DNA of 64,000 nucleotides from Limnomonas spitsbergensis. Its lineage: Eukaryota > Chlorophyta > Chlorophyceae > Chlamydomonadales. The stretch lies in NCBI GenBank assembly GCA_037349105.1, contig JAYJMM010000120.1, forward strand, positions 5,894,001-5,958,000, given 5' to 3'. Shown piece by piece: positions 53,326 through 64,000 of this stretch (positions within the stretch are counted from its first letter, which is position 1; each line of letters starts with the position of its first letter). A program made the position numbers and the translations under genes. The notes beneath the pieces are model-generated. The model was given only the letters and a program-made list of their open reading frames with translations, was not told the DNA's origin and ran no database searches.

Positions 53326-54567
53326 CTACAATCGCACACCCAAACAGGGACTTGTCGGGGTGCTGTGTGCCCTCAACCCGACATTGTGGAGCATGTCCAA
53401 CATCAGCTCCACATGCCTGATGTGTTCTGCCGGTGTATCACTGTACACCAGCAGGTCATCAATGAATGCCACGCAGAAAGCACTCAGGCCTGCCCTGGCA
53501 ATCTCCTCTTCCATCATACGCTGAAAGAAGGGAGGCCCATTGCGCAGCCCGAAGTTGAGCTTGGTGTACATCCAAAGCTCAGGCCCCATCCAGAAAGCTG
53601 TCTTAGGCTGGTCCTCAGCCTTGATAGGGATCTGCATGAACCCCGACCTAAGATCAACCTTGCTGAATATCTTGGCCGTTCCCAGGTTCTGAAAAATAGT
53701 CTCCATCCTGGGGATGGCAAACTCCTGCTTAGCCGTACGCAGGTTCAACCTGCGCATATCGTGCGCTATACGGTGGTCAGTCCACTCGCCCGTCTCAGCA
53801 CTCTTTTTGGCTGCTACCACTGAGTTGGCTGCAAACTTGATAGGACCCCCCTGGGGCACCTTGACGATGATACCTGCTTGTATCATCGGCTGGCACTTTT
53901 CCTTAAAGATGGCCGCCTTGGGAGGTGGCATGTCCCTGGACTTCTGAAAGCACGAACTGACCTCGTCTTCCAAAGCCAGCGTAAACTCACCCTGCGTGCC
54001 GCAATAGCCGGGAAGATCCTCCATGGAGTAAGCGAATGCTCCTTGTTTCAACTCCTCCTCGAGGTTACGCCCTGGACTCCCTGGTCCTGGGCCTGTGTCG
54101 TCTGGCAACTCCAACCTGACTGCATCCCGAGCCTCTGCCCTGGTGATGCCTACCCGCTCCGGGGACGGAGCTCCGCTAGCGTACCACTCCTCCTCTGACT
54201 CCGAATTCTCCACCAGTGGTGGCGGCCCCTCCGAAGGGTCTTCGCTCTCCCCTCCTAGCAGACTCGTGTCCTCATGGCTGGAGTGAAACCCCTCGCGGAA
54301 ATCAGGGTTCCCGCGGCCTAGGTTCCCTGCTACTGGTCTGCTGGTACTGTCCGAGGGTGTCTTGGGCTCCGCCCGATCCCTGGGTTCAGTTTCCAGCGCT
54401 GACACCTCCATCTCTTCCATGGGTTCAAGCCATTCCCATGAGGATGCTGTTGCCCCGAGTGTGGTGACAAATGCTGCATGGAACGATTCCGGCAGCTCGA
54501 ACGTTTCCTGGGACGGCCCGTCGCTGTCGGCAGTGGGGTCCCACCAGCGGGATCCATGTCTGCCCAC
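53326..54567 (-). pseudogene. Element A2 RT with upstream linker, joined by an in-frame deletion
   Basis: 413 codons. The first 140 or so match the acidic linker of A (about 9640-10060). The text then jumps from LEEELK straight to QGAFAYSMEDLPGY, the RT-proximal segment, and RT follows with KVDLRSGF, NFGLRNGPPFFQ and FIDDLLVY. Element A has about 1.56 kb between these points (8076-9635), including the membrane segment. The frame survives the deletion. It shifts at about 53330. Confidence 0.83.
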
Positions 54568-54630
54568 TATCCAGCGACCCAGCTCGGGTTGGGTCCTCAG
54601 TTCTTCCAGCTCCTCCCCGTAGGTGTCTGA

Positions 54631-55858
54631 TCATGTCCCTCTGAACAAGGGATGCAGCGTGCGCACCCCTGCCGGGTGCGCCTGCCTCCACAACTCCACT
54701 GTCACGACGTCCGCCTGACAATAAGGCGCAACGCTGCTGGCCCTGTTGTCACGCCATGCTCTCCTCTCCCCACGCACCCACTGGTGCACGCATGCTTCCA
54801 ACCGCTCCAATGCGAACGGTGAGCGCGCTAGCTCCTCTTCTCCTTCCCACATGGACCCATCTGCTGGTGACCGCTGGGTCCCATATGGCCATGTAGGGCA
54901 TTCCGCCATCTCCACAGGCGCCCACTGATCATCTACTCCCCACACATGCCGCATGGCCGCTGACAGCTGTCCTGGTAGCAAGGCCCTTTGCAGCGCCATC
55001 AACATGACTGCCCATGTTGCTGGGTCTGCTCCCCTAGCATGCGTGTGTGCGTGGAACTCTGCCACCGCAACCGACGCGCACTGGGTAATTGCTACATTCC
55101 CTTCGCTTCTTGCGAACAGGAAGACCGGCTGGTCATCCCGTGATACGTGCATGTGGATCCATGCCGATGAAACGGGCATTTCTCCCTCCTGCAGCTCCTC
55201 ATAGTAGTATGATACCAGCTGCTGCACCGGAATGGCTGCCCTGGCCTCACCAGGAGCCACTCCCCATGGAACAGCTTGGCCTGCGACCACCCTGGGAATG
55301 AGGATTGCTGCCTCGATTGTGGCCTCACATCGCCTGGGCCTGCCGTAGGGTGCCAGGGTGCCAGGGTGCCAGGGTGCCAGGGTGCCAGGGTGCCAGGGTG
55401 CACAGTCCTGCACCGTCGTAGATTCCCTATGCTGACCCATTGCCCCTTCCGTGCCCTCCTGCGGCTATGGCCTGCACAGGTACGTAGAAGGCGCGGTCAC
55501 TCAGGTCGGGATGCTCCATCAACTGATGGACGCAGTCCTCCGCCCACGGCGTGCGCATGAACCCTAGCAGCGCGCCCTGCCACATTCCCTCTGTGCGCGC
55601 GCTGTCAGGTACCTCTGGGTGCGCCCTGTCGGCTGCATCCACTGCCGTGATACCTTCTTTGATCACCAGGCCCACCAGCTCACTGACGCAGTATGCGTAG
55701 ATGGGGTGCTGTGACCACCCCCTCTGCGTGTAATCTGCCATCACCATGTCGGGCTGGATGTACCCCTTGAGTCTGCACTCAGCAGCACCGCCGTTACTGC
55801 GTCCCACGGGAAGATCAGCCTGGCCACTGCCTGCATGGCAGCCCGTATGTTCACGCAT
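54631..55858 (-). pseudogene. Element A2 central unidentified domain
   Basis: Frames 54631-55440 and 55427-55858 match A 10100-11300 closely (ECPTWPYGTQRSPADGSMWEGEEEL; GITAVDAADRAHPEV where A has the TAG). Conserved Trp, Cys and Tyr across both copies suggest a folded domain of at least 300 residues. A GGGTGCCA minisatellite (55348-55402) has been inserted or expanded within it. No family recognised. Confidence 0.65.
55348..55402. repeat. 8-bp minisatellite (GGGTGCCA) in A2
   Basis: About six perfect copies plus a variant, encoding HPGTLAPW-type repeats. Absent from element A at the same place. Confidence 0.9.
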
Positions 55859-57118
55859 GTCTGCGCCCTGCCCGCCAGGAGCCTGTGGTTTTGCAACCTA
55901 CACAGCCCGTCCTTGTGATCTGCTGGCAGCGTGATCATGGCCTCCGTAGTTGACTCTTCTGGCATCTCTTCCCCCAGGCGGTACCATTGCACAAAGCACC
56001 TGCTCTCTGGCGGGCTATGCGGTTCTAGCCTGGGGTGAATACGCGCTCTGCTGCTAGACCTGTCGCGGCGGCCCTCGCCAGCCTGTTCATACTGTAAGTC
56101 CTCGTGCCATTCAGCGGACCTCCAATCCCTGTTGCGGCTGCGCTGCGGCTCTTTGGCCGTCTCTTCCCTTCCTCCAGGATTGTACCTGGAGGTGGTACTA
56201 TGATGGGTCCTGACGGGCCCCTATGTGTCCTCCTCTAGGCTCATCGCTGCGGCCCCCCTGCCCCTTGGACGGCGAACCCGACCGTTGAGTGGATCCGGGG
56301 TCCTGGCGGCTGCTCCCGCTGCCCTTTCTTTCTGTGTTTCTTGGGCCGCACGGTGTACCTGGACAGAATAAGGTGGATCCCTCCTCATGAACTGGCGTAT
56401 CGCCCCGAGGCCCTGAGTCTCTATCATCAGAATCGAAGCTGCCCCCACTGGAACCGGCTTCCCACTCATCTACTCCGCGCGGGTGCATTGCCTCCCACGC
56501 CACTCTGTCAATCTCATCCATCTGGGCCTGGTAGTCCACCCACTCATTGTCCAGGAATATCTGTACCAAGCTGGGCCACCCCTGACACGGGGCCGGGCAC
56601 CCCCTATGCTGGAGGTCCCTCAGGAACTCAATTGCGTGTTGGATAGATCTGGATGACCCTGCCGGCATAGTACCATGATGGTTCATTGCCAGTGATTCCA
56701 CCGCTATCTTCCAGTGGTGTTTTTGTTGGGCCACCTGCCCCTCTGGTACCCCCTGGAAGGCCACAGGCACTTCTGCCACCTGGTTTCTCTCAACCTGGGC
56801 ATTGCCTGCGTCCTGGTTGTATCCTCCGTGGATAGACATCAAGCAAATGTGCCCCCCGGCTTGGCTTGCCCACCTGGGACCCTCTGACTGCTCCGCTGGC
56901 CCCAGCCATCCTGGCGGGCCTGGTAGCGCACTTGGTCCTGCTGCCGTCTGTTGCTCCCTCCAGTCTTCGAAAGAGACTCCCTGGGATGCTGCATAGGCTT
57001 GCCTCATACGCTCTTCTGAGGCCCCCTGGCTGCTGCCAGGCCCTCTGGCCTCCAGGCCCCGTTCTGGGCCTGATGGTGCTCGCAGCCGGTCCAGGCGGCT
57101 GCTCTCGCCCGCTTGCAA
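55741..57118 (-). pseudogene. Element A2 pol, segment matching 11300-12400 of A
   Basis: Frames 56198-57118 and 55741-55992. The first reads through QIFLDNEWVDYQAQMDE where element A has TGA in place of the Trp codon, showing that the A stop is a point mutation. It then gives the acidic linker and VQWYRLGEEMPEES, the start of the central domain. Frameshift near 56190. Confidence 0.72.
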
Positions 57119-57162
57119 GGCGTCCCCTTGCTCTGGGCACGCACTTGCGTAGTGCCCTGGCC

Positions 57163-59226
57163 TTAAGCACTTGAAGCATACTCCCCCATCGTGGGGTCCG
57201 AGGACGTTGTGTCTTCCTCCAATCCCGCTGCACCCTGCCTGGGCCCTGCCCGGCGAACTCTGGCCGGAGGCTCTCCTCCTGTCCTGGTCGTTATCCTCTC
57301 GCCTTTGAGCCCTGGCATGGCCCCCTGGGTCTCGCTCCGGGGACCTGCCTCTGGGCTGGCTCCTCCGCTGTCTCTCGGGGCTCTCTTCTCTCTGTCCCCG
57401 GATTTTATCACGGCCTTCCCTGCTGGCCGACCGCTGCCTCCTGCCCCTGCCTTGTTCATCAGGCAGGTGGCGTGCCCTGTCGCTGGCTCTGACCGCTGGG
57501 TCCTAGCCTCAGGTGTGGGCAACACCTCGTGGCGCTCCCTGACGCGGATCCTCTGCTCGCTTCTGCTGCGCTCTCTGGGCTCCTGGCCCCTTGCAGCCGC
57601 GGGGGCTGTCCTCATTCGCTGCGCGCGCGTCTCCTCACTGGCCCCGTCGTCGCCCCGTCGTCGCCCCCTGGCCCCGTCGTCGCCCCCTGGTCCTTTCTGA
57701 CCAGGGTCCGTTTCCTCTGCTCCTGGTTGCTCACCCTGGCCGGGATGATCACTTTCTTCGTCCATGTGCATCCAAGGAGATGCGGGACGGAATATTTCTT
57801 GGATGCATCCTGCCAGCTCCGGGTCTACGGGGACCGGGAGCGGCTTCCCCTGGTTCAGCGGCTGACCCGCCTGCTGATCTCCGATAACGTTGTACAGCTC
57901 ATGCAGCTGATCTGCGTACAAGACGTACTGCTGCTGCACCTCGGTGAGCCGCTCGTTGGCATCCTGGATGCGCGTCCACCTGGCCTGCTGTAGGCGCAGG
58001 TATTCAACTGAAGCCACCGCCTGGCGGTACAGCTGTTCTTCCTTCCTTTTCAGATCCTTCTGCAGGGACTCCACCTGGCTGTGCAGCCTGTCTATGTCCC
58101 AGGACTTTCTGCTAGGCCTTGCCTCCTGGGCCTTCTCCTCATCGCTATCCTCTGCCTCTTCCTCCTCGTCCTCGCTGCCAGGCTCCCCCTGGCCGCGGTT
58201 CGCCCTACCGCGCTGCCTTGTTGCGCCCCGCACTTTGCCTCCTGCTTCTGGGGCGACTCCCCCATCACCTCCTTTGACCTCTTGCGTCCGTGCGCTTGAT
58301 CCCGCCACAGCTGGCGATGTTTCCGCTGTGCGCCTGCTTTGGCCGCCTTCTTGCTGCGGCCCGGGCAGCTGCCCCTCATTATAGCCCTTTCGCCCCCGCC
58401 GGGCACTCGCACCTCCGAGCGCAGCGTCGGTCCCGAGATTGCAGCTCTTCCTGCTGCAGCCGCGCCAAAGGCCAACCTCGGCGTTGCTGCCGGTGAGGCC
58501 ATCGGGGCTGTCGCGGGTTCCCTGTGCTGATTCAAGGCTAGAATTCTCAGCTCACACGCCTCTGGTGAGTGCAGGCATGGCGTCCCGCACAGGACACATG
58601 GGTGGCCTGGACTTGCTGCCAAGCATCTCCTGATAATTGCCTTCTCTGATGCGGGCATTTCCGCTGCCTTGCGTGCCCTCTGCGTATCATCTGATACTGC
58701 AGCGTCGGTCACTGCCCCTGTTGCTGCTCTGCTCTGCTGTGATGCGGCAGCCTGTGCTGCCTCCTTGCCCTTTCCAGGCGTGGCTGTTGCGGCCCCTGCC
58801 TGCACCTGCCTGTGCTGGTGTGGTCTTGAAGGGGCCTCCTGTGGACCCCCACGGCTGCTCCTGCCTGCATCTGCGGCTCTCCCGCGGCTCTGTCCCACCT
58901 CTTGTCCAGCCCTCATGGCGAAACCTGCGCGCGTTGCCATGGCATGCTGTAAGAGTGGCTCATGTTCTTCTTCAATACTGGCCCACCTCTTGTTCCGCAA
59001 ATCCACACTGGATTCCTGCCCAGGCTACCGCTGCTGCCTCGTACCCCCCTTCTGGAGATGCCAGCACCAGCGGCAACGTGAGGTCCCTGAACCCTCGTGC
59101 CTTCTGGGGACCCTCTCTGGGGCGTAAGATCAGCCTTCCTGCTGCCTCCAACACCCCGTTGTACTTGAGGAACTCCGGGTTCCCTACCAAGTGTTCATAC
59201 ATTGTCTGTGGTACGGATTTTCTCAT
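57163..59226 (-). pseudogene. Element A2 pol, zinc knuckle and coiled-coil linker region
   Basis: Frames 57163-58308, 58092-59006 and 58972-59226 match A 12600-14580. Included are a CCHC-like CVLCGTPCLHSPEAC (near 58600), an acidic Glu/Asp run, and a probable coiled coil (DIDRLHSQVESLQKDLKRKEEQ, near 58080). Several frameshifts. Short tandem CCCGTCGTCGCCCCCTGG repeats (57645-57700) are specific to this copy. Confidence 0.7.
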
Positions 59227-60319
59227 CCGTACGGATCAGCTCAGCCCCCATGGCGACTAACTGTTCAGCGATGTTGACAGTGATAACATGGCACGAGCAT
59301 GCTGAGTCCATGAGGGCTTTCTGAGCCACCACAACTTTGCCTTTGACCATGAGTCCCACGCATTGCTCCAGGTTGCTTCTGTCATTCCGAAAGTACTGCA
59401 GCTTGGGTGCAGCTGTCACAGCCTTGTTCTCCTGCCTGCCTCTACTGGCCTCACCACGGTGGTCGTCTGAACCCATGGGCATAGTGGTGAATGACAACGA
59501 TGTCAGCCTCTCGTTCAGCCTGAACACCTGCAAGCGGATGTCAGACATATCATCAGCCAATTTACTCAAAACCAGCCTCTTTGCTCCCTTCATGGATGCA
59601 GGTTCCATGAGCCTGCGCTCAGGTTCCTCCTCATCCTGGCAAGGTTCAGGCAGGAACGACCTAAGGCGGGCGTTGTGAGCCGCCTGTTTGAATTCCGCAG
59701 GCTTAGGCACCAGCCCAATCTGCGTCATTAGTGCCACAGACTCGCTGAGCATCTCAGCCATAGTCTGGTGCCAGCCTTCTGGCTCAGCTTGCCCCGTTGG
59801 GCTGCTTAGGTGCGACACGTGTGCCGCTTGCTGAGCCTGCCCCCCCTGGCCAGGTCCAGGCCTTTGGTACTGCCTGTTATTCTGATTCCGCTCGTACGGC
59901 CTGCCTGCAGCCTGACCCTGCTGCGGCCTTGGCGGTAGAGGGTACTGCTGTTGCAGCGGCCTGGCCTGCCCAGATGTGATGTCTGTAGCTAGTGGCGCAG
60001 GTATGCGCTCATCCCTGGCCCTGGGCACCCTGCAGTCCCTGGCCAGGTGCGCCGTGCTGCCACACTGGTAGCATGCCTTGGCTGCCCCCGCAGCGCCTTC
60101 CGCGCTGTAATTTGGCGCCCCAGATTGGTCTGTCCAGGTAACTCCTCTGGGTTTGCCATCAATCCGCAGTTGCTGGACAGCGGCTGAGCCTGCGGGGATC
60201 ACTGCCCCTTCAAGGCGCGTCCGCATCTCCCACTGTCCAGTTCTCTCTCTTCTTCCCCTGTTGGACTGCGCCCCCCCCCTGGCTAGGCCCGCTGTTGGCC
60301 ATCTGCTTGAGGCTTGCAC
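59195..60319 (-). pseudogene. Element A2 pol N-terminus: zinc knuckle and protease
   Basis: About 370 codons containing the pol ATG region (MRTRLEGAV, near 60230), CCHC CYQCGSTAHLARDC (near 60060) and the retropepsin motif ALMDSACSCHVI (near 59310), with the same D-S-A as in A. Gag ends in another frame across this start (TVGDADAP, 60210), exactly as in A: a conserved +1 overlap. It stops after IRTTDNV by frameshift. Confidence 0.82.
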
Positions 60320-60938
60320 CTCCTAGGTCCCCCATTTCCAGGGCAAACTTCTCCCACAACACAACCTGCTGTGTCAGTACGGCAATCTGATCTTCATCCG
60401 TCATGCTGACTGAGGTACCCGGGCACTGTCATAACGAACTTGCTCAGCTTTGCTTAGCCGCCGCTGGCAATCCGTCATGGAACAGGTGCGAGACAGAGTG
60501 CCGCCTGCCGAAGTGGTCCACTGCATCCCTTGATATCTGCAGCAACTCTGTTGTTGACAGCACTCTGTGAGCAAACGCTTCCACTGTCTCCTCTGGCTTA
60601 ACGTCAGGGTCGAGGGTGGTCCTCACCCCGAACCTGAGGTTGGAGATTGCTGTCCTCTCCTCTGAGGTTGGCTTCCCCACCTCAGCTTGAACCACCTTGA
60701 TCCACAAGGTTAGCAGCGAGGCCTCGCAACACTGCTCCCCTGCTGGGGTAATCCACAGCCCCCTCATCCTTTCCACTTCTCTGGTGGCCCTGTCTCCTGC
60801 GTGGGGCGCCGCCCTGATGGCTACCATCAGTGGCCCCACGCTAGCAGGCTTGCTGTCCCATAGCTTGACCAGCGATTTCACCAGCATTGCCATAGCTGAC
60901 GGCGACTGGCACGACCCAGCTATTTCTCCAGCCACCAC
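60210..60938 (-). pseudogene. Element A2 gag capsid domain
   Basis: Frames 60444-60938 and 60210-60404 match the capsid of A (MVAGEIAGSCQSPSAM ... HDGLPAAAKQS; then EDQIAVLTQQVVLWEKFALEMGD). A frameshift near 60440 separates them. Confidence 0.8.
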
Positions 60939-60986
60939 AGCCAGCGCTGGCGGGTCATCTGACAGCGCCAGCCTGTTGTGCGATCC

Positions 60987-61821
60987 TCAATAGCCACACG
61001 CCTGGCAATATTTCCTGGCTACAACCGCGCCCAGGTGCGACATATCCAACACCGGCACGTTGCCTTGGATAGCTGGGATTTTGGTGAATTTGGCTACCCC
61101 TGCCAGCTGCAGGACCATCTGCTGCTGCAGCTGCAGGTTCACCCTTGCATGCTCCCTATCGAGCCTTTTCATTTCCTGGTCGCTGGACTCCTGCCTGGCC
61201 CCCGGCCTGCGCCTGTCCCCCCCCCTGGTCCTGAATCTACTGATTCTGAGCGTGACCCAGATCCGCCTCCGCCGCCCCCCGCTGGGCTGTGACCTGGATG
61301 GTATCTGTCATGTCTGTTATCATCCACCTCCTGAGCATGATCTTCTCGTGACGGCTGTCTGCCTGCTCTGCCTGCGGAGCTCCTACTCCCTTCAGGTGGC
61401 GGCCGCCCAGACTCACTTCTGCTTGGTCTGTCGTCAGGGCCGGACCTCCAAGGTTGTGCTCCTCTGCCCGGTTCTGCCTGCCCTCTGGGCGGCTCCTGGC
61501 TTTGCCGGCCTTGTTGCGTCCCCCGCTGTATTCAGCTTGCCCCCTGGGCGGCTCCTGGCTTTGCCAGCTCGGCTGTTCCCTGCCATCTGCCTGCCCCCTG
61601 GGCGGCTCCTGGCTGTACCAGCTTGGCTGTTCTCTGCTGTATGCCTGCCCCCTGGGCAGCTCATGGCTTTGCCACTGCGGCTGTTCTTCGCCGTCTGCCT
61701 GCCCCCTGGGCGGTCCCTGGCTCTGCCAGCCTGGCTGCGTCCCGCCTGTGTAATTCCTGGCGTAGGAATCAGACTGCGCCTCCTCTCTGGCTTCCTGCCT
61801 TCTTGGTTCACTGCTTCGCAC
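60987..61821 (-). pseudogene. Element A2 gag repeat region
   Basis: Frames 61237-61821 and 60987-61172: QSQEPPRGQADGREQPSW-type repeats (61480-61740), then LQLQQQMVLQLAGVAKFTKIPAIQGN, matching A 16370-17160. Frames are broken. Confidence 0.72.
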
Positions 61822-61886
61822 ACTGCCCGCTCAATGTCCTGCCTGGTTCCTCTTGCTGGGCACGCTTGCCTGTTCCTCAGGAATTC

Positions 61887-62944
61887 CTAGATGTTATCCA
61901 CCTGGGTTTCCTGGCATGTGTTCTCCTTGTCCTCGACTATGCGCAGCAATGCATAAGACTCTTGCCTGTTTGCTCTGCGTGTTGCTACGCCTTGCTCTGC
62001 CATCCTGGCAAGCGATCGGCTAGTCAACTCCGCCCTCTCGCTGGCGGCTGGGCTGCTGGCCCTGGGCGCTTCTCTGCCCCTCGGCCGCCCCCTGAGGCTC
62101 GGCTCGCTGCTGACCTCGAAAACTTCAGATCTGAGTGTTGGGGTTGGCGCGGCCCTTGCCTGCTGCTGCCACCTTTGGACCTCCCTGAGCTCCTCCGGCC
62201 GCTGCACCGCTGTTTCAAATCCTTCCCATGCCTGGTCCTCCTCATCTTCTGGCTCGGATCCAGGTTCCACCTGATTTCCTGTTACCTTGTTGCACCATTC
62301 GTCTACGAAGGTCTTAACAGCCAGGGCTGCTTCGCGTCCCGCCCCTCCCTTGGACATCTGTCCAAGGGCGGCTAACAGCGTCGCCCTGTCCTGCCCTGTG
62401 TGGGGGATACCCATCATGGCCTTTGTTGCCCACTCCCGCAGATGATGGGCCTTGAATTCTTCAATGGCTGTCACTCGGTCCTGGAAGTGCGAGAACGTCA
62501 TGGAGCAAATTTGCTTCCACAGGTTTGTTGCCCATTGCAAAATTCCTGCCCAAACGATTGGCTGCATCTGCTCCTCTGATTTTTCTTCGACGTCCATCAC
62601 TTCCACTGCCCCGGAGCGCTCTGGCTCTCTAGGGCTGGTATCCTGCGCCCAGGGTGGATCGTGAAAAATCCGCGCAGGGTTTCCTTGTGGTTGTCGCCTC
62701 TCTGCATCTGGCTGCTAGATCCTTCCTTGGATTTCTGCACAGGTCTGCCCACACTGGGCGGAAACCTGGTCAGCGACGTCCCGTAGACTGTGGATCCTGC
62801 CCCTCTTCTAACCAGCACTCTGCGCGGTCGCAGTTGCTGCCTTGGACGCAGCCCTGCCTTTGGCAGCCGCCCCTTCTCTTCCTGGACTGGGTCTGACAGC
62901 TCTTCCTCGGATATTAAGTCAGCCCAAGGCTTTCCCACCGGCAC
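61887..62944 (-). pseudogene. Element A2 gag, central part
   Basis: 61887-62606 reads through from GILQWATNLWKQI to RRANRQESYALLRIVEDKENTCQETQVDNI in one frame, whereas A is frameshifted in the middle. This shows that the two A gag pieces were one protein. It ends in a TAG (61887-61889) where A has an open codon run. 62597-62944 is the adjoining upstream piece (GKPWADLISEEEL, SVGRPVQKSKEG). Confidence 0.78.
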
Positions 62945-63059
62945 TTTTCCCGCGGTTCCTTGCTAACCTGCGAGACCTGCCTGGTCACCGCTGGCTGGAC
63001 TTCAGCCCCCTCGCGTTTGACCACTGCATGCGCACTCATGCCCTCCATTTCCTCTGCTC

Positions 63060-63626
63060 CTATCGCGGTTCGTCTGGACAGGTTCTATCACGGCCTGCTA
63101 ACCCCCCAGGGGCTGCGGCGACCTCCGCTCTGAGATCCGGATGGCAGGGTTCTTTTTTGACCCGCTGCGCAATCCTTGCCATCCTTGGCTCATTTTGTTG
63201 CGGAGCGGTATCAGGACCATAGTCCCTCCTTGTGTCACTGCTCTGGGACACTTCAGCTGCCTGATCCAAGATCAGCTCTGGAGTTCCCGCCTGAGTCGGC
63301 CACTGCTCAAATTCCAGGCTGGTCTTGGAATCAGCGGGCACTGGACCCCCTCGACCGATGCCTTTGCGTGTCACACCTACTGAGCCATCGGCCAGCATCC
63401 CTGCCCCTCTGGGCAGGGAGCGGTCATGCTCTGGCACCTTGCAGTCCCTTGCAGCCGGCTCTTCTAGCCCTGCCAGCTTCTCCGCCACCCTCAGGGCTTC
63501 TGCAATTAGTTCATCACTAGCATCCAACAGGTCTGCACCTGGCTCCAGCCCCCTCAGACGCCGACTCCTCCGTTGAGCGTCAAGGTGCTGGTGCCTATCA
63601 GGATGCAGATCTACTTCTGTCATTCC
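63060..63626 (-). pseudogene. Element A2 gag, N-terminus
   Basis: From the ATG near 63626 (MTEVDLHPDRHQHLD). About 190 codons closely matching the A gag N-terminus, including GLEPGADLLDASDELIAEAL and FEQWPTQAGTPELILDQA. Frameshifted near 63060. Confidence 0.78.
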
Positions 63627-64000
63627 TACTGGCAATCTACGAACCACACGGTCATGCAGTTGTGCTGGCGACACCCACTACATGATCTGCTAACGTCAGG
63701 CTTCTGCCTCTTGTTCCTACTGCGGCCTGGTGAGGGCCTGGAGGTCAGGTTCAGACGACAGGTACAGCAAATGGCAGGACAGGTATCGCCTTACTGCTTT
63801 TCTTTGCTAAACAATCTCAGGTCTGGCGGAATTTTCCCTCGCCTTCAGCACCTCCCACCTTCTGGGCAGCTCTCGTAGTCTCTCGCCTTGCGTGGTTAGT
63901 TGTAGCCTCTTGCGTGTTGTCCGCTCAGCTTCGTAGTCCTGCACAAAGGCTTGGACCACCAGATTTTAAACTCGGATCCTTGATCCTTCGGGTTTACTTC
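63627..64000 (-). other. 5' leader of element A2
   Basis: Non-coding, matching 19000-19420 of A with one (not two) of the CTGGCGGAAT units. The window ends before the 5' LTR. Confidence 0.65.

Larger units (their letters stand above)
50713..64000 (-). mobile_element. Element A2, 5' part (right half, runs off the window)
   Basis: Continues A2 from its integrase rightwards through DNMT, RNase H, RT, central domain, protease, gag and into the leader. Closely related to element A but with many frameshifts and stops and one large in-frame deletion at about 54044. Its 5' LTR lies beyond 64000. Confidence 0.87.

Overview
This window holds no recognisable host gene. Almost all of it is a nest of LTR retrotransposons of the Ty3/Gypsy type, all on the minus strand. 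The organism is a eukaryote. A DNA cytosine methyltransferase (DNMT) inside a Gypsy pol gene is, from memory, a known but rare arrangement in charophyte algae (Klebsormidium); dinoflagellate retrotransposons carry independently acquired DNMTs. I therefore favour a streptophyte or other alga, but nothing here proves it.

Layout. (1) 1-314: unassigned DNA with a cluster of TATCAA motifs. (2) 315-20403: a tandem chain of family-A elements that share LTRs (L1 315-912, L2 1638-2228, R 19813-20403). Between L1 and L2 only scraps of one element remain. Between L2 and R lies element A, nearly complete: gag, nucleocapsid and protease, an unidentified domain with a membrane segment, RT, RNase H, DNMT, integrase, then a PHD finger in another frame. 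(3) 20404-22473 and 50713-64000 are the two halves of a second family-A copy (A2). It was split inside its integrase by element E and runs off the right edge. (4) 22474-50712: element E, a divergent second DNMT-Gypsy family with a 4-bp target duplication (CCTG). It has gag, protease, an unidentified domain, a membrane segment, RT, RNase H, DNMT, a truncated integrase and an unidentified 3' ORF. (5) Element E is itself split by two chromodomain Gypsy elements. G (28767-36171) sits just upstream of the RT, and its 5' LTR is mostly deleted. D (41299-47965) sits in gag, with identical 443-bp LTRs and a perfect CTTGA target duplication. (6) G carries a 563-bp MITE with terminal inverted repeats and a TAA duplication in its RNase H (31325-31887). 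The order of insertion is therefore A2, then E, then D and G, then the MITE.

How it would work. Families A and E share one architecture: gag, protease, novel domain plus hydrophobic segment, RT, RNase H, DNMT, integrase, then an extra 3' module (a PHD finger in A, an unknown ORF in E). The DNMT could methylate the element's own cDNA or its insertion site. The PHD finger and, in D and G, the chromodomain could steer integration to particular chromatin. Every copy has lesions (stops, frameshifts, deletions), but these differ between copies, so the shared domain order reflects ancestral coding capacity. Where A and A2 agree on an unusual feature, such as the +1 gag/pol overlap or the frame-shifted PHD finger, I treat it as probably functional. 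Where only one copy is odd, I treat it as decay.
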